Source of the DNA: Luteimonas aestuarii
Lineage (GTDB): Bacteria; Pseudomonadota; Gammaproteobacteria; Xanthomonadales; Xanthomonadaceae
NCBI RefSeq assembly: GCF_004357985.1
Contig: NZ_SMTF01000006.1
Span: 124,001-188,000 of the forward strand
DNA: 64,000 nucleotides
Direction of reading: 5' to 3'
Shown: positions 18,803 through 27,918 of the stretch, piece by piece
Layout of the letters: every line of letters starts with the position of its first letter
Numbering within the stretch: the first letter of the stretch is position 1
The notes under the pieces: generated by a model
What the model was told of the DNA's origin: nothing
Seen by the model: only the letters and a program-made list of their open reading frames with translations
The model's database searches: none
Translations under genes and position numbers: made by a program

Positions 18803-20506
18803 ATGAACGCCTGCCTTGCCATGATTGCCGCCGTGATGGTGGCCGCAATGCCCGCGATGGCCGCCGACCGCGTCACCGGTAAGCCGTTCGCTACCCGCAG
18901 CGAGGTGTATGCCCCGCATGCGATGGCGGCCACGTCGCATCCGCTGGCGACGCAGATCGCGCTCGACGTGATGCGCGCCGGCGGCAGCGCGGTGGATGCC
19001 GCGATCGCCGCCAACGCCGCACTCGGCCTGATGGAGCCGACCGGCAACGGCATCGGCGGCGACCTGTTCGCCATCGTCTGGGACCCGAAGACGCAGCGCC
19101 TGCACGGCTACAACGGCTCGGGCCGCTCGCCGCGTTCGCTGACACTGGCCGAGTTCGAACGGCGAGGGCTCAAGGACATTCCCTCGCACGGACCCCTGCC
19201 GGTCACCGTGCCCGGCACGGTCGACGGCTGGTTCGCGCTGCACGAACGCTTCGGCAGGCGCAGCATGGCCGAGAACCTCGCGCCGACCATCCGCTACGCG
19301 CGCGAAGGCCATCCGGTGCACGAGGTCATCGCGTACTACTGGGATCGCTCGGTGCCACGGCTGTCGCGCTGGCCGGGGTTCACCGAGCAGTTCACCATCG
19401 ATGGCCGCGCACCCCGCACCGGCGAAACCTGGCGCAACCCCTACCTTGCCGACACGTTGCAGGCGATTGCCGAGGGTGGCCGCGATGCGTTCTACAAGGG
19501 CGACATCGCGCGCACCATCGGCGATTACTTCGCGGCCAACGACGGCTTCCTGTCGTACGAGGACATGGCTGCGCACACCGGCGACTGGGTCGATCCGGTC
19601 TCGACCAACTACCGTGGCTACGACCTGTGGGAACTACCGCCCAGTGGGCAGGGCATCGCGGCGCTGCAGATCCTCAACCTGCTGGAGCCCTACGACCTCG
19701 CGTCCCATGGTTTCGGCAGCCCCGAGCACGTCCATCTGTTCGTCGAAGCCAAGAAGCTGGCCTTTGCCGACCGCGCGCGCTGGTATGCCGATCCGGCGTT
19801 CCATCCCGCGCCGGTGGCGAAGTTGATCTCGAAGGAATACGCGCGCGACCGCGGCCAGTTGATCTCGATGGAGCGCGCGCTGCGCGAAGTGCAGCCCGGC
19901 ACGCCGGCACAGCTCGACGAAGGCGACACCATCTACCTCACGACCGCCGACGCCGACGGCATGATGGTCTCGCTGATCCAGTCCAATTACCGCGGCATGG
20001 GCAGCGGCATGGCGCCGCCGGGGCTGGGTTTCATCCTGCAGGACCGTGGCGAGCAGTTCGTGCTGCAGGAAGGCCATCCCAACAGTTTCGCGCCCGGCAA
20101 GCGCCCCTTCCACACCATCATCCCCGCGTTCGTGACCAGGGACGGCAAGCCGTGGCTGAGCTACGGGGTGATGGGTGGCGCGATGCAGCCGCAGGGCCAC
20201 GTGCAGATCCTGCTGAACCTGATCGACTTCGGCATGAACCTGCAGGAAGCCGGCGACGCGCCGCGCATCCACCACGACGGCTCCACCGAACCGACCGGAC
20301 AAGCCACGGCGATGACCGACGGTGGCCGCGTCGAGCTCGAATCCGGCTTCCCCATCGAGAGCGTGCGCGCGTTGATGCGCAAGGGCCATCGCGTGCAATT
20401 CGCCGACGGTCCGTATGGCGGCTACCAGGCGATCATGGTCAATCCGCAGGGTGGCTGGATCGGCGCCAGCGAATCGCGCAAGGACGGGCACGCGGCGGGG
20501 TATTGA
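18803..20506 (+). CDS. Gamma-glutamyltransferase family protein
   Basis: 567 residues. Signal peptide ends near AMAAD (about 22). The Ntn-hydrolase nucleophile is Thr376 in GDTIYLTTAD, which after autocleavage becomes the N-terminus of the small subunit. ALDVMRAGGSAVDAAIAANA and GNGIGGDLFAIVWD are characteristic of the large subunit, and GVMGGAMQPQGHVQ of the small one. It is a periplasmic enzyme acting on glutathione or other gamma-glutamyl compounds. In the GDTIYL block the second Thr found in E. coli Ggt is replaced, so acylase-like or hydrolase variants within the family are possible. Confidence 0.9.
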   Translation: MNACLAMIAAVMVAAMPAMAADRVTGKPFATRSEVYAPHAMAATSHPLATQIALDVMRAGGSAVDAAIAANAALGLMEPTGNGIGGDLFAIVWDPKTQRLHGYNGSGRSPRSLTLAEFERRGLKDIPSHGPLPVTVPGTVDGWFALHERFGRRSMAENLAPTIRYAREGHPVHEVIAYYWDRSVPRLSRWPGFTEQFTIDGRAPRTGETWRNPYLADTLQAIAEGGRDAFYKGDIARTIGDYFAANDGFLSYEDMAAHTGDWVDPVSTNYRGYDLWELPPSGQGIAALQILNLLEPYDLASHGFGSPEHVHLFVEAKKLAFADRARWYADPAFHPAPVAKLISKEYARDRGQLISMERALREVQPGTPAQLDEGDTIYLTTADADGMMVSLIQSNYRGMGSGMAPPGLGFILQDRGEQFVLQEGHPNSFAPGKRPFHTIIPAFVTRDGKPWLSYGVMGGAMQPQGHVQILLNLIDFGMNLQEAGDAPRIHHDGSTEPTGQATAMTDGGRVELESGFPIESVRALMRKGHRVQFADGPYGGYQAIMVNPQGGWIGASESRKDGHAAGY

Positions 20507-20567
20507 GTCACGCAAGGCTCATGCGCTTGGCGGCTATGCTGTGCACGAAGATCCAATGGACGTCGCC

Positions 20568-21605
20568 ATGAACCGCACCCTGTTGCTCGCCGCCCTCCTG
20601 CTCGCCGCGCCTGCGCTGCACGCGCAGTGGAGCGACGCGCCCGATGACGACGAAGCCGCGTGGATGGAGCAACAGGCCACGACCACGCAGGCGTACCACG
20701 CCCGCATCGCCACCGCACTGGCGGCATCGCGTGACGTGCGCGACCAGGCCTTCGCGGAGATCCTGCGCCAGCCGGCCTCTCCAGCAGGCGGCGCGATGCC
20801 GTCGGGCGACACGCCATCGCGTGCAGCCCCGCGCGACACCGAGGCGGAAGCGCGTCTGCGATCGATTGCCGCGCGCGCGGGCGACGACCGGCTCGCGAAC
20901 CAGCTGCTGCTCCTGGCATCGCCCGCGCCGGGCTCGGCGGAACGCACCGCGGCCGCCAGGCGCTGGCACGCGGCCGAGCCGGGCAACCTGGTGCCGCTGC
21001 TGCATACCGGCATGGCCGCGGATGCGCTGCTGGTCGAAGCCCGTCGCGCCACGCAGGCCACGACGCACCTGTACGACGTGGTGCGCTGGATGGCGTCGGC
21101 ATTCGAGCGGCATCCCCTGACACCACCCGAGCGCACCGCGCTGGCCGGTGGCGAAACCTTCCATCCCGAAGAAGCTGCGGCGATGTCGGCCATGGGGATC
21201 TGGGCGGCGTCGATGGCGCCGGCATACGGCGCCCTGGTCGAGGCCTGCCGCGGCAATGCGCTGCGCGCCGCCCCGACGCGCCAGGCCGACTGCCGGCATG
21301 TCGCAACCCTGCTGGCGCAGCAGTCCGACAGCGTGCGCGACCGCATGGTGGGCCTGTCGATGCTGCGCGGCATGGCATCCGACAGCGCCGAGCGCGCGGC
21401 CATCGATGCGCAACACCGGACGATGGACTGGCAGATGCTGCAGTGGGGCCGCATCGCGCAGCAGCAGCCGCGCGACGGTGCCGAACAGTTCGTGCGCCTG
21501 CTGCGCACCGGCGTGACCTCCGAACTGGAGCTGGCCGGACGCGTGTTGCAGGAGGCCGGTGTATCGCCGGAACCGCCCGCAGGCTGGACGCCGCCGCGTC
21601 GATAG
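20568..21605 (+). CDS. Secreted protein of unknown function
   Basis: 345 residues with a clear signal peptide (ALLLAAPALHAQ). The mature protein is Ala- and Arg-rich and largely helical in appearance, with no motif I recognise. Two Cys (in EACRGN and ADCRHV) lie 18 residues apart and may form a disulfide. An ATG four codons upstream (20556) is an alternative start. It sits 61 bases after the gamma-glutamyltransferase gene in the same direction. The family appears restricted to Xanthomonadaceae-like genomes, which I infer only from the lack of recognisable domains. Confidence 0.75.
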   Translation: MNRTLLLAALLLAAPALHAQWSDAPDDDEAAWMEQQATTTQAYHARIATALAASRDVRDQAFAEILRQPASPAGGAMPSGDTPSRAAPRDTEAEARLRSIAARAGDDRLANQLLLLASPAPGSAERTAAARRWHAAEPGNLVPLLHTGMAADALLVEARRATQATTHLYDVVRWMASAFERHPLTPPERTALAGGETFHPEEAAAMSAMGIWAASMAPAYGALVEACRGNALRAAPTRQADCRHVATLLAQQSDSVRDRMVGLSMLRGMASDSAERAAIDAQHRTMDWQMLQWGRIAQQQPRDGAEQFVRLLRTGVTSELELAGRVLQEAGVSPEPPAGWTPPRR

Positions 21606-21707
21606 CGCGTTCAACCCCACGAATCGTCCTTGATTCACCGGGACATGCCGTGGCACCACGAGGATCTTGTTCTTCCCTGTCTGGCGGGCAGGTGCCGGTA
21701 CGCGGTG

Positions 21708-21776
21708 GCGCAGGTTCGATGCCACCGCAAGTCGCGGCCCGATATCCGCCTGGTTGCGGTGGCATCGGACCTGCGC
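21708..21776. repeat. Stem-loop A with conserved 25-nt loop
   Basis: Arms 21708-21729 and 21755-21776 pair over 22 bases with one G-T wobble. The loop at 21730-21754 reads AGTCGCGGCC then CGATATCCGCCTGGT. The loop is repeated, in reverse orientation and with 22 of 25 bases identical, in stem-loop B, although the stems are unrelated in sequence. Confidence 0.85.
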
Positions 21777-21849
21777 CTGACAGATCCCGGCCGCTTCGGA
21801 AAAAGCGACGCGACGCTGTCTTTGCCTTGGCTTTCCGTGCCGCGCGCCG

Positions 21850-21945
21850 GAAGCGTGGAGGCGCCCGCCGGGACCGCGCCGACCAAGCGCATATCCGGCC
21901 GCGACTCGGCGTGGTCCCGCCGGCGCCTTCGGCGTCCACGGCTTC
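21850..21945. repeat. Stem-loop B, inverted copy with the same loop but a different stem
   Basis: The loop at 21882-21906, read on the minus strand, is AGTCGCGGCC then GGATATGCGCTTGGT. The flanking arms (CGGxGxGGTCCCG type next to the loop, then GGCGCC and GTCCAC/GTGGA blocks further out) pair over about 30 bases with bulges. The centre of its loop is about 152 bases from that of stem-loop A. Confidence 0.8.
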
Positions 21946-22050
21946 GGGGAAAAACCTGGAATCTCCCTGATGGTCGATGGCAGGGGGCCGGGATCCGGCG
22001 ACTTTCTCCCCGTGCAGCAGTCCGCCGGGCTCGGCCCAACGACGAACTGC

Positions 22051-22485
22051 TCAGGGATCGAATGCCAGTCCTTCGACCAGCTGCATGCGTGTTTCCAGCA
22101 CGTCTTCCGATGGCGCCCGCACCACCACGTGCACGTCGCGTCCACGGCCCAGGCGCAGCAGGGTTTCGCGGACCTGGACGGTGGGATCGAAGCCGTCGCT
22201 GCCGCGGTACCAGCGCACGCGCTGTCCGCCGACCGTGCCGCGACCGACTTGCTGGCTGCCGACCGGGCGGAATGGCAATGATCCGCCCAGCGTCACGGTG
22301 AACATCTCGGTCGCATCCGCGGTCGACAGCGCCTTGCAGAACACCATGCCAGGCACGTCACGCTGTTCCCAGCGCAAACCGCTGCCGTCCGGCAGCCGCG
22401 GACAGCTTTCGATGGCCTGTGCGTCGGCAGGCGCAGCGCTGCACAGCAACCACGCCAGCCAGATGAGCACACCTGTTCGCAGCAT
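22051..22485 (-). CDS. Secreted protein of unknown function
   Basis: 144 residues. Signal peptide ends near PADAQA (about 24). The mature part contains WEQRDVPGMVFCKAL and SLPFRPVGSQQVG, and one of its Cys (CPRLPDG) may pair with the Cys in VFCKAL. I recognise no family. A GGAGGG ribosome site precedes the chosen ATG, which excludes a start ten codons further upstream. It lies 152 bases downstream of the ABC permease gene on the same strand, so it may be the last gene of that operon or independent. Confidence 0.75.
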   Translation of the reverse strand: MLRTGVLIWLAWLLCSAAPADAQAIESCPRLPDGSGLRWEQRDVPGMVFCKALSTADATEMFTVTLGGSLPFRPVGSQQVGRGTVGGQRVRWYRGSDGFDPTVQVRETLLRLGRGRDVHVVVRAPSEDVLETRMQLVEGLAFDP

Positions 22486-22637
22486 CTCCGCACCCTCCCA
22501 AATGCGTCGAGGCAACGGATCCGTCCGCGTGTTCTCCGTGGGCCGCGTGGCCGGCCCATCGGGACCGCCACGCGTCGCCGCACCTTATCGTCGTGATCGG
22601 TGTCACGCAAATGGCGCCGGCGGCATCGTGCGGGCCA

Positions 22638-23885
22638 TTACTCCTGCCGCAGCGCCGCAATCGGATCGAGTTGCGCCGCCTGCCTCGCGGGATACACGCC
22701 GAACGCCAGCCCCACCAATGCGCAGAAGGCCGCCGACAGCAGGATCGGCACCGGCGCCCACGCCACCTGCCAGCCGGCGAAAGTGGCGATGAGGTAGGCC
22801 AGCACGCCGCCGAACACCAGCCCCAGCAGCGCGCCGGAGATGCAGATCACGCTGGCCTCGCGCAGGAACTGCGCGATCACGTCGCGCCTGCGCGCGCCCA
22901 GCGCACGCAGCAGGCCGATCTCGCGTCGCCGCTCCAGCACGTTGGCCAGCATGATGTTCATGATGCCGATGCCGCCCACCACCAGGCTGATCACCGCGAT
23001 CGCGCCCATCACCACCTGGAAGATGCGCTGGGTCTGCTGGTGCTGCTGGAACAATTGTTGCGGCACCACCAGCTGGTAGTCGGCGATGCCGGCGTGGCGC
23101 TGGTCCAGCACCGCCGACAGCACGCCCGCGCCGGCGGCCAGCTTGTTCGGTGAATCGAGCCGCAGCAGGAAGCGGTCGATCTCGTCCTCCTGCGGCTGGA
23201 AGCGGAAGCGGGCACGCGCGCTGGCCAGCGGCAGGTAGATGCGGTTGCTTTCCGAGCCCAGTTGCACGCCTTCGAAGTCGTCCTGTCCCAGGTCGCGGTC
23301 GGCCAGCACGCCCACCACTTCCAGCCAGACGTGGTTGACCTTGACCAGCGCGCCGATGGGGTCGGCGCCGGGGAACAACCCGGCCGCGGCCTGGTGGCCG
23401 ATCACCGCGACCGGTGCCAGCGCCCGTTCGTCATCGGCATCCAGGGCGCGGCCTTTGGCCACCTGCAGCGACGACAGTTCGAACCAGTCGGCGCTGATGC
23501 CGCTGGCCTGCGCATCGCTGCGGCCGTGGTCGCTGAACACGGTATGCGTGCGCACGCGCTTCTCGGCGGCGAACTTCTCCGCGCCGGGCACCACCGCCAG
23601 CGCGGCGTGGGCATCGGCGACGCTCAGGCCGAGGCTGCGCGCGCGCGATTCCTTCAGCGTCGCCTCGTCCTGCGGCTTCACCTCGGCGATCAGGTTGTGC
23701 AGGCCCAGGCTTTCCACCATGCGCAACGCCTCACGCTTGCTGCCTTCACCGACTGCCTGCATCGCGACGATCGCGCCCACGCCGAAGATCAGGCCGAGGA
23801 GGGTCAGCAGGGTGCGCAGGCGACGGCGCCACAGTTCCTCGACGGCCTCGCGCCACACCGGTGGCAGTTTCGAGATCCACTTCAT
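22638..23885 (-). CDS. MacB-like ABC transporter permease
   Basis: 415 residues with MacB/FtsX topology: one N-terminal TM helix (about 22-45, LRTLLTLLGLIFGVGAIVAM), a large periplasmic MacB_PCD domain, then three TM helices in the C-terminal FtsX domain (IAVISLVVGGIGIMNIMLA, ICISGALLGLVFGGVLAYL and a last one). ERRREIGLLRALGARRRDV is the coupling-helix signature. The ATPase is a separate protein at 27241-27918. The ATG overlaps the stop of the preceding adaptor gene by four bases, so translation is coupled. It probably works as a mechanotransmission exporter with the adaptors and a TolC-like duct. Confidence 0.92.
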   Translation of the reverse strand: MKWISKLPPVWREAVEELWRRRLRTLLTLLGLIFGVGAIVAMQAVGEGSKREALRMVESLGLHNLIAEVKPQDEATLKESRARSLGLSVADAHAALAVVPGAEKFAAEKRVRTHTVFSDHGRSDAQASGISADWFELSSLQVAKGRALDADDERALAPVAVIGHQAAAGLFPGADPIGALVKVNHVWLEVVGVLADRDLGQDDFEGVQLGSESNRIYLPLASARARFRFQPQEDEIDRFLLRLDSPNKLAAGAGVLSAVLDQRHAGIADYQLVVPQQLFQQHQQTQRIFQVVMGAIAVISLVVGGIGIMNIMLANVLERRREIGLLRALGARRRDVIAQFLREASVICISGALLGLVFGGVLAYLIATFAGWQVAWAPVPILLSAAFCALVGLAFGVYPARQAAQLDPIAALRQE

Positions 23886-25234
23886 CGCGTGCCGCCTCCT
23901 GCGAGGGTGCCGGCCTCATCCGGCGCGTCGTTGGCACCAGGCGCGGCGTCGCCGGTGGGCTTCAGCGGCAGTTCGATGCCGCCGGGCGACAGCAGCACTT
24001 CGTCGCCGGCCTTCAGGCCCGCGACCACCTGCGACCGCGCGGTCCCGCGCACGCCCAGCTCGATTTCGCGACGTTCGTAGCCGCGGCCGTTGCGCACCTG
24101 CACCGTGTGCTTGCCATCCTGTTCCTCGATGGCGACGTTGGCGACGCTGAGCGCATCGGGCTCGCGCAGCAGGATCACCCGCGCGGCGAACCGCTGCCCG
24201 GGTACGAAGCCATGTCGTTCGACCGCCTCGCCCGGCACGGTCGCGCGCATCGACAGGTATTTCACCGGGCTCTCACGATCGAGCACGGTCGCCGCACTGG
24301 CCACCCACGACAGTTCGCTGGTGAACGCCTGGTCCGGGCGTCCCAATGGATGCAGCTCCACGACATTGCCGGCGCGAATGCCCTGCGCCTCGAGCTGCGG
24401 CAGGTCGATCTGCACCTCCATCGCGCCGGTGTCGGGCAGGCTGCCGAATTCCTGCCCCGCGCGCAGCGTGGAGCCGACCATCGGCTTGTCGCCGGACCAG
24501 TTGGCGGTCAGCAGCAACACGCCGTCGTTCGGGGCGCGCAGTTCCAGCGCATCGAGGTCGTCGCGACGGGTCCGGGCGTTGAGGTCGAAGGTGGAACGCT
24601 GCGCGTCGAGCACGGCAAGCTCGGCACCGCCGCGTGTTTCCGATTGCCCGCGCTGCCACTCCAATGTGTCCTGCCGCGCCTCCAGGAACTTGCTGTCCTC
24701 GATTGCATCCAGTACCTCGTTGCGTGCCATCGTGCTCAGGTCGGCGTCGGCATAGCGCTGGGCGATGCCGAGCTGCACCGCCACCTGCGCCAGGTCCACG
24801 TCCACGCGGCCCCGCGAGGCCAGCAACTCGCTTTCCTTCGCCAGCCGCGACAGCGCGTTGCGCTGCAGGTCGAGCAAGGCGAGGTCGAGCTGCTGCTTGC
24901 CTTCGTCGGCGCGGAACCGCGCCAGCAACTCGCCTTGCTTCACCAGGCTGCCTTCCGGCAGCATCCACTCCACCTGGCGCGACGACCAGTTGCGTCCCGG
25001 CACGCTCAACGGCGTGGGCTTGGCCGAACGCAGCTCGCCTTCGCCGTGCATGCTCAGCACCAGTTCGCCGGCGGTGACTACCTCGCTGGTGGGCGGGGTT
25101 TCGTTGCTGCCGCAGGCGGCGAGTGCGAGCAGGGCAGGCAACACGAAAGAACGAAGCCGGGCCAAACCGTCGCTCCCGTGGAGGAACGGCGATCGGGTGT
25201 GCACAGTCCTGCCCGAGCCGAGGCGCCGTGTCAT
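23882..25234 (-). CDS. Efflux adaptor lipoprotein (HlyD/MacA-like), third adaptor of the operon
   Basis: 450 residues from the ATG coupled to the upstream stop; the lipobox LLALAAC lies at about 41. A TTG at 25165 with a GGGAG-like ribosome site would give a normal-length lipoprotein signal and may be the true start. Barrel-sandwich and hairpin parts are visible: PEGSLVKQGELLARF before a long helical hairpin, then LRAPNDGVLLL, and beta-barrel and membrane-proximal domains ending GLKAGDEVLLSPGGIEL. It links the permease to an outer-membrane duct. It overlaps the permease gene by four bases. Confidence 0.88.
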   Translation of the reverse strand: MTRRLGSGRTVHTRSPFLHGSDGLARLRSFVLPALLALAACGSNETPPTSEVVTAGELVLSMHGEGELRSAKPTPLSVPGRNWSSRQVEWMLPEGSLVKQGELLARFRADEGKQQLDLALLDLQRNALSRLAKESELLASRGRVDVDLAQVAVQLGIAQRYADADLSTMARNEVLDAIEDSKFLEARQDTLEWQRGQSETRGGAELAVLDAQRSTFDLNARTRRDDLDALELRAPNDGVLLLTANWSGDKPMVGSTLRAGQEFGSLPDTGAMEVQIDLPQLEAQGIRAGNVVELHPLGRPDQAFTSELSWVASAATVLDRESPVKYLSMRATVPGEAVERHGFVPGQRFAARVILLREPDALSVANVAIEEQDGKHTVQVRNGRGYERREIELGVRGTARSQVVAGLKAGDEVLLSPGGIELPLKPTGDAAPGANDAPDEAGTLAGGGTR

Positions 25235-26205
25235 CGCGAGGCTCCCGCCGTCTGCTCCGGCACCGTCAGTTCAACGCGCACCGCCTGTCCCGGCCGCAGC
25301 CGCACCGCCTTGTCGTCGAGCGTGATCTCGACGTCGACGACCGGGATCGGCTGCACCTGCGACTTGCTGCGCACGGTCCGGCCGATCGAAGTCACCGTGC
25401 CGCGGTGCACGCTGCCGCCGCCGCCTTCGACCACGATCCGCGCCGGCACGCCCGCCGCCACCCGCAACAGGTCGCGTTCGGGCAGTTCCGCGCGCACGGC
25501 CAGGGTCTCGCTGTCCGGGATCTCGGCGATGGTCTGGCCGCGCCAGACCTGGGAACCCACGTCGAACTTGTCGCCGTTCCAGCTGCTCTTGTGCATCATC
25601 ACGCCCGAGCGCGGCGCGACGATGTTGAGCTGCGCCAGCGAGGCTTGCAGCCGGGTCACGTCGGCCTGCAGTTGCGCCAGTTCCGACTGCACCAGCCGGC
25701 GTTCCTGCCGGCGCTGCTCGGCGGCGAGGCGTTCGCGCTGCGCCGACAGCACCATGCGCCGCTCCGCGCGCCGGCGCTCCTCCACCAGCTTGTCGTACTG
25801 CAGCGCGGCGATCAGTTCGCGCGGCTGTTCGGTCTTGCGTTCGGACTTGTCCAATGTGGCCTGCGCCTCGGCGGTGAACAGGCGCTCGGTGCGCTCGCGT
25901 TCGGCGAGGTCCAGTTCGAGCTTTTCCAGTTCGCGTTGCTTCTCGGCCAGCTGGCTCTGCTTCTCGGTGAGCTGCTGCACGATCTGGTTGCCGTCGAACG
26001 CCAGCACCACGTCGCCCTGCTTCACCGGCTCGCCATCGGGTGCCAGCCGGGTGATGTTGAAGTTCCAGACGCGGTCGATCATCGGCGGCATCAGCGAGGA
26101 CTTGTCCACCGCATAGACCTCGCCGTCGATGCGCAGCGTGGCCGCGTGCGCCGACAGCGGCAGCACTGCCGCGAGCAGCAGGGGCAAGGCGCGACGCGTG
26201 TTCAT
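25231..26205 (-). CDS. HlyD-family efflux adaptor, second of the operon
   Basis: 324 residues. Signal peptide ends LSAHAAT (about 22). GEPVKQGDVVLAFDGNQIVQ marks the lipoyl half-motif, followed by a long Glu/Arg/Gln-rich coiled coil (about 75-175, with LTEKQSQLAEKQRELEKLEL) and the returning half APRSGVMM. The C-terminal barrel has RPGQAVRVELTVPEQ. It is periplasmic and unlike the third adaptor has no lipobox. Both ends overlap neighbours by four bases (ATGA), so it is made in step with adaptors one and three. Confidence 0.88.
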   Translation of the reverse strand: MNTRRALPLLLAAVLPLSAHAATLRIDGEVYAVDKSSLMPPMIDRVWNFNITRLAPDGEPVKQGDVVLAFDGNQIVQQLTEKQSQLAEKQRELEKLELDLAERERTERLFTAEAQATLDKSERKTEQPRELIAALQYDKLVEERRRAERRMVLSAQRERLAAEQRRQERRLVQSELAQLQADVTRLQASLAQLNIVAPRSGVMMHKSSWNGDKFDVGSQVWRGQTIAEIPDSETLAVRAELPERDLLRVAAGVPARIVVEGGGGSVHRGTVTSIGRTVRSKSQVQPIPVVDVEITLDDKAVRLRPGQAVRVELTVPEQTAGASR

Positions 26206-27188
26206 TGGCCGGCTCCGGTGGCCACCGACGCGGCGGGACGGGCGATCACGCGTGCGCTCATGCCCGGCAGCAGGCGCAGGCCGCCGGCATCGAAATCGAC
26301 ATCGACGGTGAAATAACGGCCGCTGCCCCACTCCGGGCGGCGGTCCGGCGCACCGGAAATGTCGGCGATCGTGCCCTGCACGCGACTGCCCGGATGCGCG
26401 TCGAAACTCAGTTCCACCGCCTGCCCGACCTGCAGGCCGCGGCGGTCGGGTTCCAGTGCCCAGGCGCGCACGCGCGTGCCCTGCCCGCTGACCACCTCGC
26501 CGGCGCGGCTGCCGGGCATGGTCGACGAGCCTTCGTCGATGCGGCCGCCGATCCAGTTGTTGTTGAAACCGTGCACCACGTAGCCATCGCGGTCGGCGCG
26601 CACTTCGGAGGTACGCACCATCAGCGCGTGGTATTCGCGCTGCACCACCAGCTTCTGCACTTCCAGCCGGGCGTCCTCGCGGCGGCGGCGCACGGCTTCG
26701 CGTGCTTCGGCCAGCTGCTGGCGCTTGAGCGCGGCCTCGCGCGTGGCGCGGTCCAGTTCGCCCTGGTAGCGATCGTAGTCGAGGTCGGCGATCAGGCCCC
26801 TGGGAATGCGCGCATCGATCCGCGCCGTGGCCAGTTCGGCTTCGGCATCGACCAGCGACAACTCGGCATCGAGCGCCTTGACTTCCAGTTCGGCCACTTC
26901 CTTGTCGCCGCGCGCGGTCGTCTGCTCGATGCGCGCGTCGAGTTCGGGGATCTGCGCGGCGGACTGGCCCGGGTCGATCCGCAGCACCACGTCGCCCTTC
27001 TTCACCGGGTCGCCCTCGGGCACGAAGAAGCGGATCACCACCGGTGAGCTGTTCGACTGCGGCGTGATCAGGGTTTGCGAATCGGTGGAGCGCACTTCGC
27101 CGGTGAGCACGACGGCATGGGCTTGCGCGGCGCATGCCAGCAGTGCCGGCAGCAAGAAGGCCTTCAGCGAAAACGCCGGGACGGTCAT
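26202..27188 (-). CDS. HlyD-family efflux adaptor, first of the operon
   Basis: 328 residues. Signal peptide ends QAHAVV (about 25). PEGDPVKKGDVVLRIDPG is the lipoyl half-motif, then a coiled coil (about 70-170; ELEVKALDAELSLVDAEAEL) and the returning half RADRDGYVVHGFNNNW. The barrel region contains VGQAVELSFDAHPGSRVQG and the end LPGMSARVIARP. The ATG at 27188 opens the signal peptide; an ATG at 27260 would overlap the ATPase stop but add a non-hydrophobic leader. It overlaps the second adaptor gene by four bases. Confidence 0.88.
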   Translation of the reverse strand: MTVPAFSLKAFLLPALLACAAQAHAVVLTGEVRSTDSQTLITPQSNSSPVVIRFFVPEGDPVKKGDVVLRIDPGQSAAQIPELDARIEQTTARGDKEVAELEVKALDAELSLVDAEAELATARIDARIPRGLIADLDYDRYQGELDRATREAALKRQQLAEAREAVRRRREDARLEVQKLVVQREYHALMVRTSEVRADRDGYVVHGFNNNWIGGRIDEGSSTMPGSRAGEVVSGQGTRVRAWALEPDRRGLQVGQAVELSFDAHPGSRVQGTIADISGAPDRRPEWGSGRYFTVDVDFDAGGLRLLPGMSARVIARPAASVATGAGQ

Positions 27189-27240
27189 CCCTCGGCTTGC
27201 GGGGAAGATGGAATGCGAAGGTGCGCCGGCCCCCGGCCGC

Positions 27241-27918
27241 TCAATGCAATGCGGAGTCATGCTCGATCCTGCCGTCGCGCAGCTTCACCTGGCGCGGGGC
27301 GCGCGCGGCGATGTCGTTGTCGTGGGTCACCATCACCACGGTCTGGCCACCCTTGTGCACCTCGTCGATCAGTGCCAGCACATCCGCCGCACTCTTCGAA
27401 TCGAGGTTGCCGGTGGGCTCGTCGGCCAGCAGCAGCGCGGGGCGCAGCAGCAGTGCGCGGGCGATGGCGGCGCGCTGCATCTGGCCGCCGGACAGTTCGC
27501 CGGGGCGATGGTCGCGGCGCTCGGACAGGCCCACGCGCGCCAGCAGCTCGTCGGCGTGGCGGTGCGCATCGGCCGGAGGTTCGCGATGGAAGCGCAGCGG
27601 CAGCAGCACGTTCTCCAGCACGGTAAGCCTTGGCAGCAGGTGGAAACTCTGGAACACGAAGCCGATGCGACGGTTGCGGATGTCGCTGCCGGCTTCGTCG
27701 TCCAGCGTGGCCACGTCGCGGCCTTCGATCAGGTAGTGGCCGCTGGTGGGGTGGTCGAGGCAACCGAGGATATTGAGCAGGCTCGACTTGCCCGACCCCG
27801 ACTGCCCGGTGATGGCGACGAAGTCGCCGGTGGCCACCTTCAGGCTCACGCCGGCCAGCGCGCGTACGGTTTGCCCGGCCATGGCGTAGTGCCGATGCAC
27901 GTCCTGCAGCTCGATCAT
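27241..27918 (-). CDS. ABC transporter ATP-binding protein (MacB/LolD class)
   Basis: 225 residues. Walker A GQSGSGKS (38-45), signature LSGGQMQRAAIARAL, Walker B LLLADEPTGNLDS and the switch His in VMVTHDND. The DEPTGNLDS sequence and the short length place it with the MacB/LolD/FtsE ATPases. It is the first gene of the exporter operon, 52 bases before the first adaptor, and energises the permease at 22638-23885. Confidence 0.95.
   Translation of the reverse strand: MIELQDVHRHYAMAGQTVRALAGVSLKVATGDFVAITGQSGSGKSSLLNILGCLDHPTSGHYLIEGRDVATLDDEAGSDIRNRRIGFVFQSFHLLPRLTVLENVLLPLRFHREPPADAHRHADELLARVGLSERRDHRPGELSGGQMQRAAIARALLLRPALLLADEPTGNLDSKSAADVLALIDEVHKGGQTVVMVTHDNDIAARAPRQVKLRDGRIEHDSALH

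Larger units (their letters stand above)
21606..22050. other. Gene-free region with structured repeats
   Basis: No gene is supported in these 445 bases between two converging genes. The DNA holds two long stem-loops (next two entries) in opposite orientation. The stretches outside them show no promoter or terminator I would defend. Confidence 0.75.
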
